From Coleophoma eucalyptorum (lineage: Eukaryota; Ascomycota; Leotiomycetes; Helotiales; Dermateaceae), in contig JALRME010000001.1 in assembly GCA_026120035.1 (NCBI GenBank), positions 2,741,909 to 2,805,908 of the forward strand: DNA of 64,000 nt. Reading direction: 5' to 3'. The position numbers and the translations under genes are program-made. The notes under the pieces are model-generated. The model was given only the letters and a program-made list of their open reading frames with translations, did no database searches and had not been told where the DNA came from. How positions within the stretch are numbered: the first letter of the stretch is position 1; each line of letters opens with the position of its first letter. Shown here piece after piece: positions 26,002-36,523 of this stretch.

Positions 26002-26800
26002 TCAAAAGTTGACCTTCTTGATGGTGTTACCGAAGGCCTCACCCTGAAGGGTAGCGACCTCAATCTCCAAGGCAGATGGTTGACGAGATCCATCAGCAGA
26101 CTGCAACTATGCGTTAGCATTATACTAATTGTGACGGGGCAATTTCAACTCACGGCAAAGGTTCCGGCACCCCATGGCGAACCACCGCGAACCTCAGAGA
26201 CGTTGGCGAGCTGAGCGAAAGTAGTCTTGTATCCGAGAGGGACGTAGATCAAGCCGTGGTGGGTCAAAGTTGACAAGGAAGCAATAACGGTGCTCTCCTG
26301 TCCACCACCTGGAGTACCAGTGGAGACGAAGATTCCGGCGTACTTGCCCCAGTATGCTCCAGATGCCCATTGGCCTCCGGTGGTATCCCAGAAGGTCTTC
26401 CATTGTGCTGGCATGTTACCGTAACGGGTTGGGATGCCGAAGAGGAAGGCGTCGTATTTCTCAAGGGTGGCGGCGTCAATGACTGGGACGTCAGACTTTG
26501 GTGGTGCGTGCATCTTGGTCAGGACCTCTGCGGAGTAACGCGTAAGTATTCATCCCGCTCTATTACTGGGAAGGCTTTAGATTGAGGGTTTACCTTGTGG
26601 GAGAGTCTCAGCGACCTGGTAGATATCGGCTTCAATGCCTGCCTTCTTCAATCCCTCCTTCTCAGCCTCGGCCAGCTTGGCAATGTGGCCATACATGGAG
26701 TACTGTCCTGATGTTAGTATCGAATCAAGTGATGGAAGCTGAAAGGTGTTTGTAAGACAGCAGCATTACTTACATAGACGATAGCGACCTTGGGAGCCAT
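26002..26800 (-). CDS. PST2: Flavodoxin-like NAD(P)H:quinone reductase (Pst2/WrbA family)
   Basis: Exons 26800-26774, 26702-26594, 26527-26154 and 26100-26002 give 202 residues, the normal length. The enzyme binds FMN and reduces quinones by two electrons, limiting redox cycling; homologues include the Alternaria allergen Alt a 7. The first exon is only nine codons (MAPKVAIVY) and joins to [17 protein letters not shown], which forms the flavodoxin phosphate-binding loop. Other signatures are [28 protein letters not shown], and [18 protein letters not shown]. The C-terminus ends [20 protein letters not shown]. Introns are 71, 66 and 53 nt. Four yeast-like paralogues are possible (Pst2, Rfs1, Ycp4), so the symbol is by family. 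Confidence 0.92.
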
Positions 26801-29800
26801 TGTGAGAGTTGTGGGGGGTCAATTGGATCGGAGGGGGTTGGTGTATGGGTTAAGGTGCTACAGGAGTTGGGCTTGTTGGAGTGAGCGAGATAGGAGGAGG
26901 GAAGGATGAGATTGGAATGGAGAGTAGAAACAAGATATGTAGAAGGAGGGGTTGACCGGCTTTATAACAAGCGAGGGGTACGGTGCAGTCAGTCCAAAGC
27001 AGTTCACCACATGTGGATTAGTTCGATCATGTCAGCAGAGAATCATGCTTCAGAATCAATGCAAACATGGAGGTCTCCAGGGGGGATAGAGTACCGCCGA
27101 CATACCGGTGTAATCGCCATTCCACTAAGAATACAGGTGCGGTGCAGTGCAATTCAGTGCAGTGCAATTGGGGTGGAATGAACGCGGAAGAGAACGAGCA
27201 CGGTCCCCAGCCCAGATAGGTTTTAGCTTGGTAGCGGATGTAAGCTGCACGACTGCTTACTTCACCCTTATTCAGCGGAATCCAGTTTGGCGGAGGAACG
27301 AGCTGGCATTTCCATACCTGGCCCTGTCCAGGGTCATTCGGTCCACGGCAATCAGCCCGAAAACCCTGTACTGACCAGCCGTCTGGGGAGTCCCAATGGA
27401 TGTGCAGATTACGAAGGATTGTATAATCAGCACCGGTGTACTTGGTAAGGCAGCTGCCGTGGGGGGCTTTTGCTTGATCAGACCAGCTCGCTTCGGCTGC
27501 GACGACTGAGGTCATGTCGAAGCGAAGCTTATGAGAAGCTTTGTCGTGCTTTGCAATTGATGATGAAAGCCGCCCGACAGCTTCCCTGGTCCTGGGCTAG
27601 TCAGCAAATGGAAAGTGGATCCCTTCATGTCCTCGATTGATCCCCTTTGTGCCATTGAAGGATTCCGATAGCTCATAGGATCTTTTCCATTATTGTGCGT
27701 AGTCCGATGCAGCGTCGTGAATAAGCTGATCTTCCCCAGCTTTCGAAATCTTCCCTGCACGTGCTATGTCGCTTCTAGACCAGCGCCGGTTGTCAGGTAC
27801 GCCTAATCCATTGCACGGAATGTACCCAGCTGGCAAGCACCTTTCTCGGCCGACATAGTCTGGTGCATGCGATTTTGACTCAACCTTCGTACTGTATTCC
27901 GTAATTTGTGTTGTGGTAGCAAGCGGAAGCTTCAATACTACCTAGGTAGGTGGGCAGAGCACCGTTTCAGAGCTTGTCGATGGTGCATATGCTAGCTATT
28001 GGATGTTGAAGGACGGAGACATGGGTGTTGAAAGCGTGTCGAATGCCCCAGTTCTTTTTGGGTGACAAGTAAACAAACGTGGATATCGGAATCATGATAC
28101 ATGCTAATCAACCAAAGAACGAAGCTCAATCTTGAGAGAAAATACTGCCCAGGTCCACCGTCAATCTCAATAGTACAAATAAAATAGTTATGCCAATGTC
28201 CTTCCGCAGGCTTGTCTTTGGCCCTTCGTATGGACCTGTTGCATCCCTACATGCAACAACACCGGTTTCATATTTGCCAGATTTTTTTGGGACAATCATC
28301 GAGGATGGTAAGCCCAGCGGCAGATTGGTGAGAGCAAGGTGTAGGTTACAACCGAATGACATTGCGCGGAATCGATAACAGAAGACACTTCGGTTCCTTC
28401 TCAGTATTGTGTCGAAGATAAATGTGGCTAGGACGGATCCTGTGGTTAAATACTAATTTGCTAAGGATAGGTAGTAACCACAGGAGGGAATCTTGTTCAT
28501 AAATGCACAATAAACCTTAAAGTAGCTGGCGGTGCGACAAAACACAGATTTCGCTTGCTGGCTCTGCCTGGCCTTGTTTTCTTTGGTGGTTGTAAGTACA
28601 TATTCTTCCATGATAGCCACCAATACAGTAAAGATTGTGCGATATTGACGCCATTCTTGACGTTGATAGACAGTGGCTTCATATTCACCATATTCCAGCC
28701 AGGTACAGCTTGTATACACGAATCGAAGCAAATTCATGACTGTCTAAGGCTTGAGGTTGGCTCTGAGATTGGGTGTATTCCCCGAGTTTGTCTTGGGTCT
28801 ACAAATTTGCAGACCTCCTCACACAGGTATCAAACGACCTGGATTGCACAGAGACTGTAACTAGCGCTACTTGGTGGTTGATTAACAAGGCTAGCAACCT
28901 ATATCCATGTTAATAGCCCTCATAAATCCCTTCTAGCTGAAAGAGCTCGCCAATGGTTGTTTCCCATGGATGCATGGAAGCTTTTTTAACCACTTCCACC
29001 AGCTAATACCGAGATCCTGCATCTCCGAGATCTTCTGCAAGGTACGCATTGGGTTTAAACCGCCAGGGTTGCAGGTGTGGTGCGAAGTACGGAGGAGGCC
29101 CATTCTACCAGCTCGCTTAAGCCTCCTTACTGAGGGTGGCCTCGGAATGCCTGCTCAGCTTAAAGAAGCTTGAGGAGTTTGGGTACACGATGTAACTTGA
29201 CGATATAAGTGCAATATATGTGACCCATTTTTATCAGTAAGTGATAGCGTTTAACGCTTCAAAATGATTGATAGTTGCTCACGGCCACTAAGTTTCAGTG
29301 AAATCAAGCACATATTCCCCCGATTAGTGCTCTTGTGCATCGCTAGTAAAGGAATTGGTCCATATGTAGTAAATTTGGGTGATGAATTAGCTACTTCTAG
29401 AATTGCCATGGCTGGCTTAGTCCCTCCATGACCTGTATTTGTAGTAACTACTGTTACTGTACTATCAGAAGTGGCGTGGCGACTGGAAACACATAACTGG
29501 AGGTGATTGCGCCTGAGAGTGTTTAGAGAGCGCACTGTCCAGATTCCTGCTTTATCATGGCCCCTACCTAGATTATCATACTTTGATTTCTGGGCCTAGG
29601 GTGAGTTATGCGCGGGACAAAGTACAGAGGTATGAGGTTTGTTGGGCGGTGATTTTGGCCATTGACGGCAAGCGATAATCCTTGCGTTCTCCAACTTGTC
29701 GATTTCCACGCTCAAGTCGCGTTAAATTTCCTTCGCACGCGAAATCCGACGCCAACACATCCCAATCCTTACAACCACGAGGCCGCAATTTCCATCTTTA

Positions 29801-29829
29801 TGACCTTCTTAGCCCAAATTTGATGCCTG
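26801..29829. other. Gene-poor stretch of 3 kb
   Basis: No supported gene on either strand. The longest frame (27027-27515, minus, 162 codons) has no recognisable motif. It contains a short GTGCA-based repeat at 27137-27170 and a 10-bp palindrome TACCTAGGTA at 27939-27948. The first few hundred bases should hold the promoter of the quinone reductase and the last few hundred that of MSH1. Confidence 0.5.
27137..27170. repeat. Short GTGCA-based direct repeat
   Basis: CAGTGCAATT occurs twice, flanked by further GTGCA units. It is compact and imperfect and lies inside the gene-poor stretch. Confidence 0.5.
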
Positions 29830-32800
29830 ATGCCCTTCTCTGTGAGGCATATCAAACATGCCAGTCTCCCTAGGGTCCTAAAACGCATCGCCTCAAATGG
29901 TCTTAACCACTCTCGGTCTTCCATCACCGCAGCATCGAGATCAAGGCTGTTCGCTTCATTGGCTGCCACAAAGTCCAGACCAAGGTTGCGATGGACCTTC
30001 GATTGCTACAGAAACTCGGTCTCATACAGAGGCAAGAAGACCAAAACCACAGTCAAGCTAAAGGAACTCCCTCAAGGACTTATTCCACTAGAACCCCAGC
30101 TGATCGAGAATGATAATGAAGAGCCATCTCCATACTCGACCGTCATTACGCAGGTGCGCAGTAACATGCGCAAGTTTGAGAACTGCGTAGTTTTGACCCG
30201 AGTTGGCGGTTTCTACGAATTGTACTTTGAGCATGCAGAGGAACTTGGACCGTTGCTGAATCTCAAGGTAGCAGAGCGACGAACCAAACGAAGTACTGCT
30301 GCCGCTCCCGTGGCTATGGTGAGCCTTCCGCTCCCACTATTTATATTTTGATGCATATTTCGTTATTCAAATAAATAATTTTAACCACAATATTTGTGGT
30401 CCACATCTGACCTTCTTAGGCTGGCTTTCCTTTCTTCCAACTTGATCGCTATTTGAAGATCCTAGTGCAGGACCTAAATCGTTATGTTGCCATAGCGGAA
30501 GAATTCCCCAATGATACCTCAGACAAGATCAAAGCTGGTGGCTTGATGCATGATCGGAGGGTTTCAAGGATCATCACTCCAGGTACTTTGATCGATGAGA
30601 ATTTTATGGACCCATTCACCAATAACTACGTCCTTTCTATTCATGTCCACGACGCCGATCCAACGCAGAAACAAGTCTCTACCGGCACCAGTGGCCTGGA
30701 ACAGGACCAACCCACCCTCCTCAACCATCGTGGCTCAATGCTTCTTGGTCTGGCATGGTTGGACTTGTCGACTGGACACTTCTACACCCAATCGACAACA
30801 TTAACTGAACTTCCTTCGTTTCTGGCTCGTATTAGTCCTCGGGAGATAGTGCTTGATGAAGAACTGCAAGCATCAGAAGACCATGGCATTTTCACAGTAT
30901 TGGTTGAAGACCGCCATCTGATCACCTACACGAATAGCCCTGCCATCAAACCTATTTCCGAGTGGGGACCAATGTTGGAATCGTCAATTTCACCATCCTC
31001 GGCTGCTGAATTTGACCCAGAGGAGGTAGCTGCTGGGAGCGCATTGCTTCAATATGTGGACAACCGTTTGCAAGGATCAAATATGAAGCTACAGCCTCCC
31101 AGGAGACAGTTAGACATCATGGGAATTGATAAGAATACCATGAAAGCACTAGAGATCAAGAAGACTATGAAGGATGATTTGCTGACAGGCAGTCTTCTGC
31201 ATACTATTCGGCGGACGGCCACCAAAAGTGGTGCAAGGTTGTTAGATACATGGCTATGTGAGTTCAAGACCTGATAACAGAAATCATTCTAACATCGATA
31301 TAGCTTCACCCTCAACATCTTTAATTGTGATAAACTCCCGACTTGATCTTGTCGACTACATGCTGGCAAACGAGCTCTTGCGCGAACGTATTATTGTTCT
31401 TTTACGGCGCAGTCATGATTCTCACCGACTCTTACAGAAGTTTGCTTTTGGGCGAGGAGACGCGGATGATCTACTGGCATTGGCAAGCACGATATATGCC
31501 ACGCAAGAGGTGCTCACAACACTTGCCAATTCTGAGTCCGCTGTCGTTTGTGTTACGAAGATGACTCGACGGATTCAGCTCGACGGACCTATTGATCTTG
31601 CAGATCGTATCCGGGAAGCTATAGACGAAGAGGGAATCGTGCAACAACAGCATATTGAGGAAGATGAAGTAGCTGAGATGCAGGCATTTACACAAAATGT
31701 CATTAACTCTGAAGGTTGCAAAGACGATATGACAGTGTTACCCAAAACCACGCGGAGAAAAAAGCCTACAAGTCTCAGGGAGCACTACTCAGACGGCAAC
31801 GATGCCTGGACTTTGAAGCCTACAGCTAGTCCAGCTCTGACGCGATTACATCAAGATCTGGCAAAACTCACAGAAGAGAAAGAAGAGCTTAGCAAAGATC
31901 TGTGTGCACGTCTTGGTGCAACGTCTCTCACGCTCCGCTTCAGCCCAGGCCTCGGACATATCTGCCATGTCAAAGGTAAAGACACCAAGCTAGCCTTAAT
32001 GGAAGGTAGAAGCGTCAGTTCCAGCAAGAGCACACGTTCATTTCACCACCCGGATTGGACACATCTTGGGCAGAGGATGGACCTATGCAAGACCAGCATC
32101 CGCACTGAAGAGCTACGTGTGCTCCAATCTCTGCGCGAAGATGTCATATTCAACGTCGTGAAGCTTCGACGGAATGCTGCAGTCTTGGATGAGGTTGACA
32201 TTGCATGTTCCTTCGCAACTCTGGCCGCAGAACAACGTTGGACCCGCCCTATTCTAAACACCTCTTCCGCGCATAAAATTGTTGGAGGCCGGCATCCTAC
32301 TGTTGAAGGAGGACTTCAGCAGGAGGGTCGATCCTTTACTACCAACAACTGTTTCGTGGGCGATATACAACAACTGTGGTTAATAACTGGTCCAAATATG
32401 GCAGGAAAGAGTACATTCCTACGGCAGAATGCTCTCATAACCATCCTTGCACAGGTTGGCTCTTACGTCCCGGCCGAATATGCAGAGCTGGGGATCGTGG
32501 ATCAAATATTCAGCCGCGTAGGATCGGCAGATAACTTATATCGCGACCAATCTACCTTTATGGTAGAGATGCTCGAGACGGCTACAATCCTCAAGCATGC
32601 CACATCACGATCATTTGTCATCATGGACGAGATTGGGCGAGGTACCACACCAGAAGATGGGACAGCAGTGGCCTTCGCTTGTTTATATCACTTGCACCAA
32701 GTCAACAAGTGTAGAACGTTGTTCGCGACGCACTTTCATGCATTGGCTGATATGGCAACAGAGAGACGGATGAATGGAGTGGGGTTTTATTGTACGGATG

Positions 32801-32958
32801 TTCAAGAGGATAAAGATGGGGATGGATTCAGGTATGTGCATCAGCTGAGGGAGGGTGTCAATAGGCAGAGTCACGCATTGAAGGTTGCAAGATTGGCTGG
32901 ATTGCCGGAAGCAGCTATCAGCATTGCTAGGGAGATCTTGGACAACAAGGGTAGATAG
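29830..32958 (+). CDS. MSH1: Mitochondrial DNA mismatch repair protein, MutS homologue 1
   Basis: Exons 29830-30318, 30420-31257 and 31304-32958 give 993 residues. Msh1 binds mispairs and suppresses point mutation and rearrangement in mitochondrial DNA. The N-terminus is rich in Arg, Ser, Ala and lacks acidic residues for about 50 positions, as a mitochondrial presequence should. The MutS mismatch-recognition domain follows, with TRVGGFYELYFEHAEELG where bacterial MutS has the Phe-x-Glu motif (here FYEL). Intron 1 splits MAGFPFFQLDRYL. The ATPase has Walker A GPNMAGKSTF (about 804) and Walker B VIMDEIGRGTTPEDG (about 882), then TLFATHFHAL. All three exons are in phase. The next gene downstream (RPP0) is convergent. 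Confidence 0.94.
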
Positions 32959-33406
32959 GACTGTATTTAATCTGGTTTGGGATCTGAGAGACAAAGTTAG
33001 CTTTCGATTCTCGAAAAAAAATCATATGATATTGAAAGTATAACAGTGTATGAGCACGGTCATGAAAAAATTAGAGTTGTGTTTTTTAGTCTTCAAGGAG
33101 CAATCTCCATTAAGGGTTAAAAAGCTATGAGTTGATAATCATGTGCTTGGGGACGAAGGAACAAGAAATGCTTTTGACTTACCATTTTGAATCTCAAGTG
33201 CAAAGCGTGTGTCTGATCACAATCGCTTTCACTTATCTCATAATTTGAGGCAGTTTTATATTTCCTTTCAAAGCTCATATTCGACTTATGTGTTGTGAGC
33301 TACAGCACTAAAGAATCCCGTCTCACATACTCTGTGTAAACTGTGAAGCTTTGTTGCCTGCAATACTCGTCGGACATGCGTGATTCTATGCCAAAACCGG
33401 TTAGAT
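32959..33406. other. Intergenic between convergent genes
   Basis: 3' regions of MSH1 (+) and RPP0 (-). No coding signal. Confidence 0.5.
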
Positions 33407-34408
33407 TTAGTCGAACAAGCCGCCGAATCCCTCGTCTCCGGACTCCTCAGCCTCGGACTCATCCTTCTTCTCCTCAGCAGCTGGGGCAGCAGATCCAGAG
33501 TCGGCAGCGGCAGCAGCTGGTGCGGCGCTGGCGTAAGCATCAGGGTTGGCAATGCGGTCCTTGAGCTCATCAATCTCAGGCCAGCTGAACTCGGTGGTGA
33601 TGGCAACGGACAAGACATTCTTGTAAGAGTTGACAACGGAGTGCATGACGGATGGGAGGGTTGGGAAGTTAGCGGCCAAGGAGATACAGGCGATGGTGGT
33701 GATGGCGCTGGAGAAGGACTTGAGAAGTTGAGCCTCCTCGATGTCGAGAACACTTGGTGTGAAAGTGTTACCCTGGTCGTAGACCTGGGAAATACCCATA
33801 CCATAGGTGAAAGGAGAGATGTTCAACATGTTAAGGAGGGTAGCCTCGGAAGCTCCGACCTTGTTACCAGCCTCAACGAGCTTCAAGTCGGTGGTAATTT
33901 CAATGGTACCACGGGCAATCTTGGTTGGGACACCGAGAGCCTGGAAGAAAGAGGTCTTTCCGGGTTCCATACCAGTGTTACCAGCTGGGATGTAGACATC
34001 GGCAGGGGCAACGGCACCAGCTCTGGCTGGGGCAGCGACCTTGTTGGCGAGAATCTTGTCACGGATGGTCTTCAAGTCACCGTTGGTGAAAACAAATCCA
34101 ACGTTGCCCTTGACGAAAGGAAGGAGACGCTCGTACTCTGGGGAGTCGGCGATGAAACCCTTGACGGCACGACGAACCTAAATAAAGAACCACGTTAGAC
34201 TCTGTGATGGGATGTGATATGCAGGTGATCTCACCATGGTGTTCTTTCCCATCAAGACGACACCCTCACCACGGAGGGAGCCACGGATCTCGTGCATTTG
34301 CTGGGAAGAGACATTGTCGACGGTGACGATGAAAATGCTCCTGTACTCCTCGAGCAAGTTCTTGAGCTTCTCGAAGTAGCCGGCTTTGTTTGCGGATCTG
34401 CCCCCCAT
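33407..34408 (-). CDS. RPP0: 60S acidic ribosomal protein P0 (uL10)
   Basis: Exons 34408-34235 and 34177-33407 give 314 residues. P0 anchors the P1/P2 heterodimers to the large subunit and forms the base of the GTPase-stimulating stalk. The start [20 protein letters not shown] is conserved. The first exon ends [10 protein letters not shown] and exon 2 begins VRRAVKGF, the rRNA-binding core. The C-terminal part is the usual Ala/Ser hinge ([13 protein letters not shown]) and an acidic tail. The last residues are [12 protein letters not shown], with an additional Gly and no Met compared with the commonest MGFGLFD ending. The 57-nt intron has GTGAGA and TTTAG borders. Codon use is strongly biased toward C- and G-ending codons, which creates a long false antisense frame. 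It is divergent from TRM82. Confidence 0.97.
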
Positions 34409-34801
34409 ATCTTCTTATTGTATTGAAGGTAGGGATGTTTTAAGGGTCAGATGTATGAAGTGAAATGGAAATTGCTCTCGTAAAATTGAGAAGTTGTCGT
34501 TGATAGAAAGAAGGTTGAGAGATTCGCAAAGTTTTGACGAAATGCATTGTGTGGCTCGGCAAATTTGATCTATAATCTGATTGGTCGATGCGGGCTTTCA
34601 CCCGCTCGCTCGTTTTGGGAGTCAGTTTTTTTTATATCGAGCTCTAACGGCCTTACAGTGACTTATATCTCAGCTTGAATTCGCAATTCCAATTATTACT
34701 TACTCCCAAATTTTATTTATCAGACGTCAGGAGGCGTTTTAGACTTGATCGTCACTGACTCTCCGCCGTGGCTGAAAGTAACACGCCAATATTCTCTCGA
34801 A
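34409..34801. promoter_or_regulatory. Shared divergent promoter RPP0 / TRM82
   Basis: These 393 bp separate the start codons of P0 and Trm82. No specific factor site was identified with confidence. Confidence 0.5.
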
Positions 34802-36419
34802 ATGGCAAATCTACCATACCAATGTCTGCAGAAATGCGGCGACATTCTGGTCGCGGCCAATTCCACTCAAATAGATTCATACAGTCTTAAAAATGGTTCT
34901 CTTCTATCCTCGTGGAGTCCCCCAACTATGGGAGATCTACAGATCGCAGAATCTGCTGAGCCAGAGAAAGAAGCCGACGGTCCTCCAGTAAAGAAGAGGA
35001 AGCTATCAAAAGCCTCGGATGAAGTAGAAGCGAAGGCCGATGTTAAGGAGAACAACGATACAAAGAAAAAGAGCAAGGCATTGAATGTCTTTGAGTCTCC
35101 AGCAGTAATTACAATGACATCTACTAGAGCTGGGGGACACGTGATTGCCGTCACTGGAGAGGATAAGAGCATTAGAGTCTTTGAAGTTGCGAGTAGTGGA
35201 TCTCTGAAGCAAATCAACCAGCGGTAAGTTATCAATTCTTCAATATAGTCCCCAAAGCTGATACCGTTGTAGTGCTATGCCAAAACGTCCTTGTGCTGTT
35301 GTGATCGCAGACGACGATTCAACCATTATCAGTGCAGACAAATTTGGGGATGTCTACTCATTGCCTCTGCTCCCTGAAGAATCCTCTCTTGAAATTGTAT
35401 CTGCAGGGGAAGACTCTAAAGAAGACTCGCAGACTCCTGAGCCAACAGCTGGCAGGTCATTCAAACCAGCAGCGAATGAGTTCACCATCCACTCAGTGCG
35501 CAATCGCAAAGCTCTTGAGAACCAAAAGCGCCAAACAAATTGGCCAAAAGAGAAGACAGATCCAACATTCGAACATAGTCTTCTTCTCGGCCATGTATCA
35601 ATGCTTACAGACTTGCTGTTGACGACACGGAATGGAAGAAAGTATATCATTACCGCTGATCGCGATGAACATATTAGAATCTCGAGAGGAATTCCACAAA
35701 CACATATCATTGAAGGCTTTTGCTTGGGCCATACCGAGTTTATCAGCCGACTCTGTATCCCAGCAGGGCGAGACGATATCTTAATATCCGGCGGAGGCGA
35801 GGACGAGCTTTACGTCTGGGACTGGCTGTCTGGAAATTTACTGTCAAAGGCTGCATTGAGGAAACACATTGATTCCGCAGTAAGAGATGCTTTGCCGGAG
35901 GTAGAGTCCAAAAAGCCAACTGTTTCGGGAATATACCATGCAAAGACATCAGCCCAGGATTCTCGAGACCTCATCATTGTCTCGTGTGAAGCGTAAGTTA
36001 CTGTTATATTATAAATATCCACAATTGCGCCTCAGCTGACAATTCGCTTTCATAGGGTTCCGGCTCTCTTTGTGTACTACCTCACAACTCAAAAGAAACT
36101 CGAGCACCACCAAACCGTTTCACTTCCCGGAAATGCACTCTCGGTAGCTACCAACGCCGCTTCACAGATTTTAATAGTCTCCGTGGATTGTATTCATAAG
36201 CCAATATCCACCAAAGAACGAAGGGATCAGGCTGTTTCATGCCCTCCACTTGTGGCCCTGTCCATTGCTGGTGATGGCTTGATCGAAATGTCCCAGCCAT
36301 TCTTCACAGCTGTTAAAGATGAAGGGTCATTGTCAGAGAAGGATCTTGCTAGGCTACCCAATCTTTTGTATAATATCGAGAATTTCCGTAAAAGAGAAGG
36401 TGCTCAAGAGGAAGAGTAG
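34802..36419 (+). CDS. TRM82: tRNA (guanine-N7)-methyltransferase non-catalytic WD40 subunit
   Basis: Exons 34802-35223, 35273-35992 and 36056-36419 give 501 residues. Trm82 stabilises the catalytic partner Trm8, and together they form m7G46 in tRNA. The start MANLPYQCLQKCGDILVAA leads into WD40 blades. Conserved elements are TRAGGHVIAVTGEDKSIRVFE, CAVVIADDDSTIISADKFGDVYSL, LLGHVSMLTDLLLT, ITADRDEHIRIS, and CLGHTEFISRLC followed by SGGGEDELYVWDW. A Lys/Glu-rich insertion (about residues 58-95) is specific to the fungal protein. The first intron is 49 nt and the second 63 nt. The ATG at 34802 was chosen because the frame upstream has no homology. It is convergent with the orphan gene, with 104 bp between stops. 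Confidence 0.92.
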
Positions 36420-36523
36420 TATATCTAGAATGTGATCTTGGGCCATAAAGGCCCAAATACAATAAAGCTTTTCAATCCATTGGTGTATATAAGTCTTAAT
36501 CTAGTGTCAACATACAAAAACGC

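Noticed and set aside
27027..27515. 162-codon minus-strand frame in the gene-poor stretch
   Set aside because: There is no motif, signal peptide or plausible splice partner. The frame crosses the GTGCA repeat, which is unlikely for a real exon.
33380..34198. 272-codon frame antisense to RPP0
   Set aside because: It mirrors the strongly biased codons of RPP0 and ends up Gly/Val/Leu-rich. RPP0 explains the DNA fully.
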